Under the pieces are notes generated by a model. That model was not told the origin of the DNA. It saw only the letters and a program-made list of their open reading frames with translations, and did no database searches. A stretch of DNA of 64,000 bases from Bacillota bacterium (GTDB taxonomy: Bacteria > Bacillota > Clostridia > Acetivibrionales > DSM-1351): contig JAEZRV010000021.1 in assembly GCA_023444055.1 (NCBI GenBank), positions 1 to 64,000 of the forward strand, in the 5' to 3' direction. Both the position numbers and the translations under genes were made by a program. Shown here piece after piece: positions 47,055 to 55,956 of this stretch (position 1 is its first letter; each line of letters begins with the position of its first letter).

Positions 47055-48410
47055 ATGAAAAAACAAGTATCTGTTATTGATATTACAATGCTAATTGCAA
47101 TTTTCATATCACCCTTTAAAGATATTTTTATTCTAAAGGTAGGCTTAGTTGATTTTAAGTTACCACAAGTCATATGGTCAGTAGTATTTTTATTAATGAT
47201 AATCAAGAGGTTGGAAAAGAAATATACATGCTCATCCATCAATTTTGAAGAAATAAATAATAATTTAATTTTCTCTATCTATTTAGGTATGCTTGCAATT
47301 TCATGGCTGTTCTCGGTAGATATGAATCAATCAACGAAAGAGATTATTCAATATATATATTTCTTTGCTGCGATGTATGCAGTATATTTTAAATCAAAAA
47401 ATAAGGATTTTATGGAATTAGTTATAAAAACCTTTATTTTTTCAAATATAGTTATGATTTCAGTTGCAATTATAAGTATTATAGTAGGGAAATCAATAGT
47501 ACCAACTATTACAGCCTTGTCTAATGGACAAATATTTCTTGACTTTGAATTATTTAGTTCCCAGCAGCTAATGGAAACAGGAGATACTATTAATAGAATT
47601 ACTATAATGGGGTTAGGTCCAATTGGTATTTCATTTTACATAATACTTCAATCGCTATTGATTAATTACAAAATAAGAGTAACAGAAGGAAAAACGAAAA
47701 AGTTATTCATACTTTTGCTATTAGCAAATTCAATAATAATTGTAATGGGATACTCGAGAATTGGAATTTTGATATTCTTTTTACTTAACGTATTCACTTT
47801 GTTTAGTAAAGACCATGTAAAAAATATAGGAATATTTTTTCTTACAATTGCGGGGGCAGTCTTATTCCTATTGCTAGTCCCAGAAGTATTTCTGCGAATA
47901 CTGGAAACCTTTAATACTGAAGAGCAGTCATCAAGATATCACTTCGTATTTTGGATCATAGCATTAAAAACAGGTTATAACAATATACTTTCAGGAATAG
48001 GCCTGGGGAATATGCTATATTCAGCAGGTAACAATAAAGAGTTATTTGATAGCTTTGGCTTGTACGAGACGACTATAGTTCCAACGCACAACTTTGTTCT
48101 TCAAATATGGTCAGAGCAAGGAATATTCGGAATATTAATAAATATGGTATTGCTGTTTGTACCTGTAATTTACTATGTAAATGCAAGGTTTTTAAGGAAA
48201 ACAATAGAAGCAAAATCAGTTTACTTTTTTATAGTTCTCGCCTTTATTGGCATGGTTACTTATAATCTCACAAACAATAGCTATTATATTGAAATTTTTT
48301 GGGAATATATAGGTTTGATGTATGCGATGAAATATCATCTCACGAAGGATGGAAACTTGCTTTTGAAAAAATATATTCCATTACATAGTCAGCAAAAAAT
48401 CATATCGTAG
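47055..48410 (+). CDS. Wzy-type O-antigen/EPS polymerase
   Basis: A 451-residue polytopic protein with about 11-12 hydrophobic segments. The motifs SSRYHFVFWIIALKTGYNNILSGIGLGN and PTHNFVLQIWSEQGIFGIL match the large periplasmic-loop region and following segment of the Wzy/WaaL superfamily (PF04932). Expected to polymerise flipped repeat units outside the membrane. The ribosome site is ttaggag. A recurrent intergenic motif (46991-47036) lies immediately upstream. Confidence 0.87.
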   Translation: MKKQVSVIDITMLIAIFISPFKDIFILKVGLVDFKLPQVIWSVVFLLMIIKRLEKKYTCSSINFEEINNNLIFSIYLGMLAISWLFSVDMNQSTKEIIQYIYFFAAMYAVYFKSKNKDFMELVIKTFIFSNIVMISVAIISIIVGKSIVPTITALSNGQIFLDFELFSSQQLMETGDTINRITIMGLGPIGISFYIILQSLLINYKIRVTEGKTKKLFILLLLANSIIIVMGYSRIGILIFFLLNVFTLFSKDHVKNIGIFFLTIAGAVLFLLLVPEVFLRILETFNTEEQSSRYHFVFWIIALKTGYNNILSGIGLGNMLYSAGNNKELFDSFGLYETTIVPTHNFVLQIWSEQGIFGILINMVLLFVPVIYYVNARFLRKTIEAKSVYFFIVLAFIGMVTYNLTNNSYYIEIFWEYIGLMYAMKYHLTKDGNLLLKKYIPLHSQQKIIS

Positions 48411-48434
48411 CCTTATGCGGCAGAGGAGGTAAAA

Positions 48435-49445
48435 ATGCCATTAATAAGCATAATTGTTCCTGTTTATAATGTGGAGAAATATCTCCCCAAATGTTTAGAA
48501 AGTATAATTGCTCAAACCTTTTCAGACTTTGAAGCGATACTGGTAAACGATGGGTCAACTGATAATAGTGGAAACATTTGTGACAGCTATGCTAAAAAGG
48601 ATAAACGGTTTGTGGTCATTCATAAGGAAAATGGAGGACAATCTTCTGCAAGAAATGCTGCACTAAGAGTAGTAAAGGGTAAGTATATAGGCTTTGTAGA
48701 TTCTGATGATTATATAGCTCCAGATATGTACTCCTTCCTATATAAAAGTATTGTAGAGTACAATTCGGATATTTCAGTTTGTTCGTTTTACAAAGTGGAT
48801 AAAAATGGACAGATTCAAAAGAATAAACCAGCAGGAACTATTAAGCATATGGATAAGGAAGAAGCTACACGAACTCTTTTTGGTAGAGAACATTTTGAAA
48901 ACTATATTTGGGACAAATTGTATAAAAGTACACTTTTTGATGATATTTTATTCCCTGAAAATCAGTTGTATGAAGATATTGCAATTATGTATAGATTGTT
49001 TGATAAATGTAAGAGTATTGTGTATCTAAGTGAACCTAAATATTACTATGTACATAGGCAAGGAAGTAGTGTTAACTGCAAGTTCAATCTAAGTAAACTT
49101 AAATTTGTTGAGGAGAGCCAAAAGATAATCGAGTTTTCTAGAAGTAAGGGTGGGATTTATGATAAAGAAGCAGAATCTTGTTTTATATTATCAAATCTAT
49201 GGTGCTTATATGAGGCGGTAATAGAAAATGAAAATTACAGTTCTACTATAGAAGTATTTTGTGCGAATCTTCATAACTACTATAGGTCTGCTATGAAAAA
49301 TAACTATATAAGAAAAACTGATAAATTATCAATTTTTCTTTTAGAGCATGGATTAAGGCCTAATGTTGTAGGTAGAATCCATTCATTTGCCAAGCATCTA
49401 AAAATTACATGTAATGCAGTAAAGAAATATATACCAAGTACTTAA
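48435..49445 (+). CDS. Family 2 glycosyltransferase
   Basis: A 336-residue GT-A enzyme. The N-terminus PLISIIVPVYNVEKYLPKCLESIIAQTF...ILVNDGSTDNSG and GKYIGFVDSDDYI (DxD metal site) are classic GT2 signatures; ENYIWDKLYK and NQLYEDIAIMYRLF follow as in EpsJ-like enzymes. It probably adds one sugar of the EPS repeat. The ribosome site gaggaggt is strong. Donor and acceptor cannot be inferred. Confidence 0.93.
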   Translation: MPLISIIVPVYNVEKYLPKCLESIIAQTFSDFEAILVNDGSTDNSGNICDSYAKKDKRFVVIHKENGGQSSARNAALRVVKGKYIGFVDSDDYIAPDMYSFLYKSIVEYNSDISVCSFYKVDKNGQIQKNKPAGTIKHMDKEEATRTLFGREHFENYIWDKLYKSTLFDDILFPENQLYEDIAIMYRLFDKCKSIVYLSEPKYYYVHRQGSSVNCKFNLSKLKFVEESQKIIEFSRSKGGIYDKEAESCFILSNLWCLYEAVIENENYSSTIEVFCANLHNYYRSAMKNNYIRKTDKLSIFLLEHGLRPNVVGRIHSFAKHLKITCNAVKKYIPST

Positions 49446-49504
49446 AGTTAATGTTTGGAGGGATCGCTATGAGAGCGGGAATTCTAACGTATCATTGGGC
49501 GCAT

Positions 49505-49621
49505 AAGGTTGAAAGAAATTAAAAAAATAAAAAAAGGAAGTGCCGAGTCCATGTCATTTCTTTCAGGGAAATGTACATTTCCCTTGTGGTTCTTGTGTAG
49601 AATGCGGGACATGGACATAAT
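49505..49621 (+). repeat. Duplicated leader unit, copy B
   Basis: Near-identical to 46175-46290. Its left end abuts codon CAT of the pyruvyl transferase remnant, and its right end CATAAT overlaps that gene's own His-Asn codons (CAT AAT). This suggests insertion by microhomology or with a short target duplication. Confidence 0.85.
49535..49621 (+). ncRNA. Structured leader RNA motif, copy 3
   Basis: Stem GTCCATGTC (49547-49555) with GACATGGAC (49608-49616), inner palindrome at 49566-49583. The GGAGGT box is altered to GGAAGT. It lies in the leader of the downstream glycosyltransferase block, 100 bases before the TTG start at 49724. Confidence 0.7.
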
Positions 49622-49723
49622 TATGGAGCAATGCTTCAAGCTAACGTTTTGAAAGAGATAATATCACAAATGGGCTGAATGTAAAATAGTAAATTTTAAG
49701 ACAAAACAAAGGGGTGAGTCACT

Positions 49724-50938
49724 TTGAAGAATATATTATTAGTAGCATTTGATTGTAATCCAGATTCCGGTTCTGAAGCAAAGTCCGCATATTCATGGTG
49801 GAAAATACTTCAGAAATACTATAATGTTTTTGTTATTACTGATATAAAACACAAAAAGTGTATAGAAAGGAGAGGGAATTCTTCCAACTTTACTTATTGC
49901 TCATATGTATCTGATAAAACAAGGGCGTTATTATTAAATATTCGTGCATATAATGTTTTGTATGGATTATTTGTTCGAAAGGTAAACAAAATATTAAGGG
50001 ATAAAGGCATAGAAAATATTGATTTAATACATTGTCTTACTCCAGCAGGAATATTTGCTTATAATAATTTATATAAATTTGGTAAACCCATAATTCTCGG
50101 ACCGGTTGGTGGAGGGTTAAGGATTCCTGAGAATTTTGAACAATATGAAACTACAAGATATAGACTTAGACAGATTTATTATAAAATATTGAAAAAGAAT
50201 CCTAAGTGGATAAACTATTACAAGAACTCTTCAAAAATACTTATAGGTACTAGAAATGTATTATCAAATCTCCCAGAATGTACACATATTAAAACTATAG
50301 AATTATTTGATACTGTTGTTGATACAAATAAGTTTAAACCAACAACAAAGATAAAAGATTCTGAATGCATAAACATAATATATTCTGGACTAATGGATGC
50401 AACTAAAGGCTGCCTACTATTAGTTGAGGCTTTTAATATGCTTATAAAAGATGGATATTCAAATATTCAATTAAACATGCTTGGAGATGGTGATGAGTTA
50501 AATAATATTAAAAAAATAATAAAAAATGAGAAACTAGAAGAACATATCCATTTGTTGGGAAACGTCACTTCTCATGAAGTAAGCAGACACCTAAAAAATG
50601 CTGATATTTTCTGCTTGCCAGCTATAAAAGAAAATGGAGGAACAGCTATACTTGAGGCGATGGCTTGCGCGTTACCAATAGTCACCTCAGATTATGGCGG
50701 CCCTGCTGTTAGTGTAACAAATGAATGTGGTATCAAAATAAAACCATCTGACTACAATAGTTATATTTCGGATTTGAAAGATGCTTTGGCATATTTGATT
50801 GACAACAAGGATATTAGAATACGAATGGGGATAAATGCCAGAAAAAGAGCTGTTAGTGAATATTCATTTGAAAGTCTAGAGTCTCGAATTATAGAACTAT
50901 ATGAGAGCTTTTTTGTAGAAGACAAAGTGCTGGCCTAA
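49724..50938 (+). CDS. Family 4-type glycosyltransferase
   Basis: A 404-residue GT-B enzyme starting at TTG 49724 behind aaaggggtga. The N-terminal half shows LLVAFDCNPDSGSEAKSAYSWWKIL and KPIILGPVGGGLRIPENF, and the C-terminal half the GT4 donor site: NIIYSGLMDATKGCLLLVEAF, HIHLLGNVTSHEVSRHLKNADIFCLPAIKENGGTAILEAMACALPIVTSDYGGPA, with the EX7E-type glutamates. It probably acts in EPS repeat assembly. Confidence 0.92.
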   Translation: MKNILLVAFDCNPDSGSEAKSAYSWWKILQKYYNVFVITDIKHKKCIERRGNSSNFTYCSYVSDKTRALLLNIRAYNVLYGLFVRKVNKILRDKGIENIDLIHCLTPAGIFAYNNLYKFGKPIILGPVGGGLRIPENFEQYETTRYRLRQIYYKILKKNPKWINYYKNSSKILIGTRNVLSNLPECTHIKTIELFDTVVDTNKFKPTTKIKDSECINIIYSGLMDATKGCLLLVEAFNMLIKDGYSNIQLNMLGDGDELNNIKKIIKNEKLEEHIHLLGNVTSHEVSRHLKNADIFCLPAIKENGGTAILEAMACALPIVTSDYGGPAVSVTNECGIKIKPSDYNSYISDLKDALAYLIDNKDIRIRMGINARKRAVSEYSFESLESRIIELYESFFVEDKVLA

Positions 50939-50988
50939 TTTAAATTTTAAATATACTAATCCATAAGGAAGGGCAGGAACAAATATAT

Positions 50989-52233
50989 ATGGAAAAGAAA
51001 TTAAAGATATTATTTGTTAATAAGTTCCTTTATCCAAAAGGCGGCAGTGAAACATACATTTTCAATCTCGCAAGCTATTTAGAGAGGAAAGGACATAACG
51101 TTGAATACTTTGGGATGGAACATAGAGAAAACATTGTAACAAATAGCCTTAATTTAAGTGTAAATAACATGGAGTTCAGAGGGAAATCAATAAAAAAGTT
51201 TTTATATCCATTTAAAATCATTTATTCCGTTGAGGCTAAAAATAAAATAAGAGAAATAATTCTTGCTACAAAACCGGATATTATTCATCTAAATAATTTT
51301 AATTTCCAAATCACGCCGTCAATTTTATATGAAATAAAAAAATATAACATACCAGTTGTAATGACTTTACATGACTATCAACTAGTATGTCCCAATCACA
51401 TGTTGTGCCTTGAAAATAAAAAAAAGATATGTGAGGAGTGTTTAGGTAGAAAATACACTAATTGCATAAAAAATAAATGTATTCATAACTCAAGGATAAA
51501 AAGTGTGTTGGCGGCTGCGGAAGGCACTATTTACTATAAGTTAGGTACTTATGAAAAATATATTGATTATTTTATTTCTCCAAGTGCGTTTTTAAAAAAT
51601 AAAATTGTGGAGTTTGGAGAAAAAGAAAATAAGATAATGACTATATATAACTTTGTTTCTGATACTACTCCAAACAAAGTTAATGATAAAAAAGAAAAGT
51701 TTATTCTTTATTTTGGGAGACTTTCAATTCAAAAAGGAATAGCGACATTAATTGAAGCAAGTAAAAGGTTACCTGAAATAAATTTCGTTATTGCAGGAGG
51801 CGGAGAATTAGAAAATCAAATCAAAGGTATTAAGAATATAAATTATGTAGGCTATAAAAGTGGAGAAGAGCTTAAAGCACTGATAAGTAATGCACTGTTT
51901 ACTATTTGCCCATCACAGTGGTATGAGAACTGCCCTATGTCAGTGCTTGAATCACAAATGTATGGAACACCAGTAATAGGTGCAAACATTGGTGGAATAC
52001 CTGAATTAATTGAAGATGGTAAAGATGGTTTATTATTTAAATCAGGTAATGTAGAGGATTTAGTCTCTAAAATCAAATATTTATATAGTGATACAGCTTT
52101 ACTAAAGAGTTTCTCGGATAGTTGCGCGAAAAGAGTTCAACAAAGATTTTCAATTGATAGCTATTATGAAGAATTAATAAATGTTTATAATTTGGCAATT
52201 AAGAAACATGAAAGTAGAGGGTTAGCAATATGA
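50989..52233 (+). CDS. Family 4 glycosyltransferase
   Basis: A 414-residue GT-B enzyme. The N-terminal motif LFVNKFLYPKGGSETYIFNLASYLERKGH and C-terminal FILYFGRLSIQKGIATLIEAS...CPSQWYENCPMSVLESQMYGTPVIGANIGGIPELI are GT4 signatures. A Cys-rich stretch in the middle (CPNHMLCLENKKKICEECLG...CIKNKCIH) is found in a subset of GT4 enzymes. Overlaps the next gene by 4 bases (ATGA). Confidence 0.92.
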   Translation: MEKKLKILFVNKFLYPKGGSETYIFNLASYLERKGHNVEYFGMEHRENIVTNSLNLSVNNMEFRGKSIKKFLYPFKIIYSVEAKNKIREIILATKPDIIHLNNFNFQITPSILYEIKKYNIPVVMTLHDYQLVCPNHMLCLENKKKICEECLGRKYTNCIKNKCIHNSRIKSVLAAAEGTIYYKLGTYEKYIDYFISPSAFLKNKIVEFGEKENKIMTIYNFVSDTTPNKVNDKKEKFILYFGRLSIQKGIATLIEASKRLPEINFVIAGGGELENQIKGIKNINYVGYKSGEELKALISNALFTICPSQWYENCPMSVLESQMYGTPVIGANIGGIPELIEDGKDGLLFKSGNVEDLVSKIKYLYSDTALLKSFSDSCAKRVQQRFSIDSYYEELINVYNLAIKKHESRGLAI

Positions 52234-53282
52234 AAAGAAGAACATTATACGGCTCAATAATAATAACGTACCGTTGCAATGCAAAATGCAACATGTGTGA
52301 TTGCTTTCGAGATCCCAGCAAACCAAATGAGGAGATGTCGATAGATTTAATTAAAAAGCTCCCTGAGATGGCTTTCACTAACATAACAGGTGGCGAGCCT
52401 TTTATACGTACCGATATAAACGAAATTGTAAGGGAGCTGTACAAAAAGACAAATCGCATCGTAATATCTACTAATGGCTATTTTACAGATAGAATTCTAG
52501 CCTTGTGTGAAGAATTCCCAGAGGTAGGAATAAGAATTAGTATTGAAGGACTGCAGGAAGCCAATGACAAAATAAGAGGAATTCCTGATGGCTTCAATAG
52601 AGGCTACAATACCTTAAGGAAGCTAGTGGCGGCAGGGCATAAGGATGTGGGATTTGGTTGTACGGTTCAAGAAATGAATTCTCAAGATTTGATTCCTCTT
52701 TACAAGCTTTCTGATGAGTTAAACATGGAATTTGCTACTGCAACCCTTCATAACTCATTTTACTTTAGAAAAACTACAAATAAAATTACCGACAAGCTGA
52801 TGGTTTCAAAGGCTTTTGAGGAGCTTATTAATGAACTGCTTAAGTCTAAATCCCCTAAAAAGTGGTTCAGAGCATACTTCAATCATGGGCTGATTAACTA
52901 TTTATATGGCAATAAAAGGTACTTGCCATGTGGTATGGGCAGTAACGGCTTTTTCGTTGACCCATTTGGAGACGTTTTACCTTGCAATGGCAGTTCATCA
53001 AAAATGTCTATGGGGAACCTCAACGATAATAACTGGGATGAGATTTGGAAATCAAAAAAAGCTGATGAAGTGAGAAAAAAGGTAAAAGCGTGTACAAAAA
53101 ATTGCTGGATGATTGGAAGTGTGGCTCCCGCAATGAAGCAACGAATATGGGTCCCGATGTTATGGGTTGCTAAACATAAGATAAAAGGAGGATATAGCCT
53201 ATGTGAAAATAAATTCATAGACAGTAAGGAGTATAAGAAATATGAAAATTGCAATGATAGGGCAAAAAGGTATTCCGTCTAG
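52230..53282 (+). CDS. Radical SAM/SPASM-type protein of the EPS locus
   Basis: A 350-residue radical SAM enzyme: the CxxxCxxC cluster motif is C16, C20, C23 (CNAKCNMC), followed by FTNITGGEPFIR and ISTNGY. A C-terminal region with more cysteines (LPCGMGSNGFFVDPFGDVLPCNG ... KACTKNCWM) resembles a SPASM/Twitch segment for an auxiliary Fe-S cluster. Overlaps the glycosyltransferases on both sides (4 and 41 bases), so it is a firm operon member. The substrate is unknown; it could act on a sugar or lipid intermediate, or on the RiPP precursors downstream. Confidence 0.85.
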   Translation: MKRRTLYGSIIITYRCNAKCNMCDCFRDPSKPNEEMSIDLIKKLPEMAFTNITGGEPFIRTDINEIVRELYKKTNRIVISTNGYFTDRILALCEEFPEVGIRISIEGLQEANDKIRGIPDGFNRGYNTLRKLVAAGHKDVGFGCTVQEMNSQDLIPLYKLSDELNMEFATATLHNSFYFRKTTNKITDKLMVSKAFEELINELLKSKSPKKWFRAYFNHGLINYLYGNKRYLPCGMGSNGFFVDPFGDVLPCNGSSSKMSMGNLNDNNWDEIWKSKKADEVRKKVKACTKNCWMIGSVAPAMKQRIWVPMLWVAKHKIKGGYSLCENKFIDSKEYKKYENCNDRAKRYSV

Positions 53283-54414
53283 AGCCGGAGGAGTAGAAAT
53301 CCATGTTGAGGAAATCTCAAAAAGGCTTGTTTATCTTGGGTATGAGGTAGAAGTTTTCTGCAGAAAGAATTACTGTGACAAAGAATTCACTGATGGCAAG
53401 TATAACGGTATTTCAATTAAGTATACACCATTTATCAATTCAAAACATTTAGATTCAATAACTCACACCTTTACATCCACAATAAGCGCACTCATTTCTC
53501 ACTGTGATATATTTCATTATCATGCATTAGGCCCATCTACATTAGCTTTTATTCCAAGAATTTTTGGAAAAAAGGTAGTGTGTACGGTTCATGGACTTGA
53601 CTGGCAGCGTGGTAAATGGGGTAGATTCGCATCTCTGTATCTCAAGTTTGGTGAATATGCGACAGCAAAGTTTTCACACAAAACAATTAATGTTTCTAAA
53701 AACCTAGTTAATTATTATAGGGACAAATACAAGCTTGAAACCAGATATATTCCCAATGGAGTTGAAAGACCGGACTTAATGAAACCATTATTAATAAAAG
53801 AGAAATACAATTTGGATAAAGATGACTATATATTATTTTTGGCAAGACTCGTACCTGAAAAGGGAGTTCACTACTTGATTGATGCATTTAGCAGAATCAG
53901 AACTGAAAAGAAGCTAGTAATAGCAGGAGGGTCAAGTCATAGTATAGACTATGAAAATGAATTACGGCAGAGGGCAAAGGATAACAAAAATATTATTTTC
54001 ACTGGATTTGTAAAAGATTTAGAATTAGCGGAGCTATACAGCAACGCTTATTTTTATGTCCTTCCTTCAGACATTGAAGGTCTTCCAATTAGCTTGTTGG
54101 AAGCCATGAGCTATGGAAACTGCTGCTTGGTGAGTGATATAGCTGAAAACACGAATGTAATTGGAAGTATAGGATATACGTTCAAAAAATCAGATGTATT
54201 TGATTTGAGGCATAAGCTAGATATGCTGCTTAGAAATAAATGTATGGTTTCAAATGTCAGAGAGCTTGCAAGTCAATATGTCCTAAATAAATACAATTGG
54301 GATCAAATAGCCATTAATACTAAATGCATATATAGAGAGCTTACAGACTCTAATATGAAAAAATCTAGGAAATGGAGGTCGGAAAATGACGGGAAAAGAC
54401 ATACTCTTAACTGA
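53242..54414 (+). CDS. Family 4 glycosyltransferase with DUF1972-type N-terminus
   Basis: A 390-residue GT-B enzyme opening KIAMIGQKGIPSRAGGVEIHVEEISKRLVYLGYEV, the DUF1972 signature of rhamnosyl- or galactosyl-transferases such as Cps2T-like enzymes. The C-terminal donor site is DDYILFLARLVPEKGVHYLIDAF...YFYVLPSDIEGLPISLLEAMSYGNCCLVSD. The ribosome site taaggag sits inside the upstream gene. Overlaps the next gene by 29 bases. Confidence 0.92.
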   Translation: MKIAMIGQKGIPSRAGGVEIHVEEISKRLVYLGYEVEVFCRKNYCDKEFTDGKYNGISIKYTPFINSKHLDSITHTFTSTISALISHCDIFHYHALGPSTLAFIPRIFGKKVVCTVHGLDWQRGKWGRFASLYLKFGEYATAKFSHKTINVSKNLVNYYRDKYKLETRYIPNGVERPDLMKPLLIKEKYNLDKDDYILFLARLVPEKGVHYLIDAFSRIRTEKKLVIAGGSSHSIDYENELRQRAKDNKNIIFTGFVKDLELAELYSNAYFYVLPSDIEGLPISLLEAMSYGNCCLVSDIAENTNVIGSIGYTFKKSDVFDLRHKLDMLLRNKCMVSNVRELASQYVLNKYNWDQIAINTKCIYRELTDSNMKKSRKWRSENDGKRHTLN

Positions 54415-55633
54415 GATGTTATGTGCGGCAATTTATAATAGAGAGTTCGATATAAGCAAATATAAAACAGAAACTATAAACTGGGAAGAGATCTATAAAG
54501 AAGCACGCGCCCATCAAGTTCATACAGTAATTTATCCCATAATAAAAGAGATAGATCCGAAGATAGGACCTGATGAAAAGTTAATGTCTTTGTGGAGTAT
54601 ATCAGCAATATCCTGTGGGATTCAGATGATATCTGGTGAGGTATGGCTAGGGCAGGTTATTGAAGCATTTGACGCAGTTGGTATTAAGACAATAGTACTA
54701 AAAGGAATGGCAATAAATAAGTGTTACCCACATCCTGAATTACGAACTATGGGGGATGCAGACATATTAGTGCAAGAAGACAATATTGAAAAAGCTACTA
54801 AAGTATTGGAAAGTATGGGCTATATTTCTGGAAAAGATAAAAAAACTAAGCATATTGAATTCTACAAAAAAAATGCTATATCAATTGAATTACACAGGCT
54901 ATTAATAGATTTTAACTTCATGCACCTTAATCAGAGCTTCCATGATGAAATATGGGAAAAGACTATTTTGGTGAACTTAGGTTTAGTCAAAATAAATATT
55001 TTGTCATGGGAGATGCAAATTTTGCATATATGTATTCATATGGGTGCGCATATTAACAATGGAGGTATTGGTCTTAGACAACTATGTGATTTGGTTACAG
55101 TAGTTGAAGCTAAAAGAAATGAAATTAATTGGAATATTGTACAAGATAGAGTAATAAAATATGGCATTGGTAATTTAATTTATTCATTATTTTTAGTTTG
55201 CAATCGTTTGTTTAATATGGAAATTCCATTGCAGATTGTAAATGAAGATGTTAATAACAATGAAAAACTAGATAAGTTTATTGATGATATTTATGCAGGG
55301 GGAAATCTAGGTAATAGGGATATTTATAGGACATCAGCGAATATACTTATGGCAAATTCAAATAAGTATGATGAGCTAAAATACAAAAATAAATTTTTTA
55401 GAGCAATACAGATTCTCTTTCCTAATCGAACGATAATGGTGAAAAGGAAAAGATATATATATGTAAATAAGAGTCCTTTATTATTACCCTTTGGGTGGAT
55501 ACATAGAATAATCTATGGAATGAAAAGAAAAGATTTTAGTTTCCAAGATAAAAAGGCTCTTTTTAACGATAACAACTTAAATTTAATGGCTAGTAATCGA
55601 AATAATCTTCTTGAGTGGTTGGGACTAAGATGA
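54386..55633 (+). CDS. NTP_transf_5-type nucleotidyltransferase-fold protein
   Basis: A 415-residue protein with the PF14907-like core around residues 100-130: IKTIVLKGMAINKCYPHPELRTMGDADILV, which carries the DxD metal site of nucleotidyltransferase folds, then IEKATKVLESMGY, ISIELHRLL and HICIHMGAHINNGG. Members occur in RiPP (including lasso-peptide) clusters and in EPS loci, with no assigned reaction; peptide or sugar nucleotidylation is conceivable. Start ATG 54386 follows ggaggt by 7 bases. It is the first gene of the presumed RiPP block. Confidence 0.82.
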   Translation: MTGKDILLTEMLCAAIYNREFDISKYKTETINWEEIYKEARAHQVHTVIYPIIKEIDPKIGPDEKLMSLWSISAISCGIQMISGEVWLGQVIEAFDAVGIKTIVLKGMAINKCYPHPELRTMGDADILVQEDNIEKATKVLESMGYISGKDKKTKHIEFYKKNAISIELHRLLIDFNFMHLNQSFHDEIWEKTILVNLGLVKINILSWEMQILHICIHMGAHINNGGIGLRQLCDLVTVVEAKRNEINWNIVQDRVIKYGIGNLIYSLFLVCNRLFNMEIPLQIVNEDVNNNEKLDKFIDDIYAGGNLGNRDIYRTSANILMANSNKYDELKYKNKFFRAIQILFPNRTIMVKRKRYIYVNKSPLLLPFGWIHRIIYGMKRKDFSFQDKKALFNDNNLNLMASNRNNLLEWLGLR

Positions 55634-55688
55634 CATTCTTTAATACATATAAGAATGAGGTATAAAAATAAAATTTCAGGAGGTGCAT

Positions 55689-55859
55689 ATGAGAAATTAT
55701 GTGAAGCCAAGTATAGATTTTGTTAGTCTTCGCCAAGAGGAAGGAATTGCAGGTGTTGGATCTCATAATAGTGATGAAAAAAATACTGAATGGGTAATTC
55801 TTGGCGATGGAGATAATGGTGGCGGAAACAAAAAACACTCTTTTTGGCCAAACTGTTAG
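55689..55859 (+). CDS. Candidate RiPP precursor peptide 1 (56 aa)
   Basis: Start ATG 55689 behind caggaggt. The leader region NYVKPSIDFVSLRQEEGIAG matches those of the two precursors at 57550 and 57733 (YVxPxI, LRxEE, [AS]G). The presumed core begins near VGSHNSDEKN and ends GGGNKKHSFWPNC: 34 residues with one terminal Cys, several Ser, Asn, Gly and Trp. The YxxP motif is known from leaders bound by PqqD/RRE proteins, notably in lasso peptides. Immediately precedes the PqqD-like gene. Confidence 0.75.
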   Translation: MRNYVKPSIDFVSLRQEEGIAGVGSHNSDEKNTEWVILGDGDNGGGNKKHSFWPNC

Positions 55860-55870
55860 TTATTGATGTA

Positions 55871-55904
55871 AATGGCTGGGTATTAATTTTTTAGCCTGGC
55901 CATT
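55871..55904 (+). promoter_or_regulatory. Intercistronic hairpin after precursor 1
   Basis: AATGGC (55871-55876) pairs with GCCATT (55899-55904), with further GG/CC pairing, 11 bases after the precursor stop codon. No T-run follows directly. It may stabilise the precursor mRNA or partly terminate, giving more precursor than enzyme. Confidence 0.5.
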
Positions 55905-55956
55905 ACATACAAAAAGTTGAAAATTAATTAGAAGATACTTTTGCGGAGGAATAAGT

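Larger units (their letters stand above)
49469..49678 (+). pseudogene. Remnant of a polysaccharide pyruvyl transferase gene, interrupted by the leader unit
   Basis: ATG 49469, with tttggaggga upstream, encodes MRAGILTYHWAH (to 49504), then runs into a 114-base insertion that has stop codons. Coding resumes at 49619 with NYGAMLQANVLKEIISQMG, ending at TGA 49678. Joined, the two parts read like the start of EPS-type polysaccharide pyruvyl transferases (G-I-L-T-Y-H-x-A-H-N-Y-G-A-M-L-Q-A). The remaining several hundred codons of that family are absent. The gene is thus both truncated and interrupted, exactly between the His and Asn codons. Confidence 0.75.

Noticed and set aside
49505..49618. Translational bypass or self-splicing element (CAT...CAT ends, length divisible by three)
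   Set aside because: The downstream frame ends after 20 codons, so there is no full protein to restore; insertion into a dead gene is simpler.
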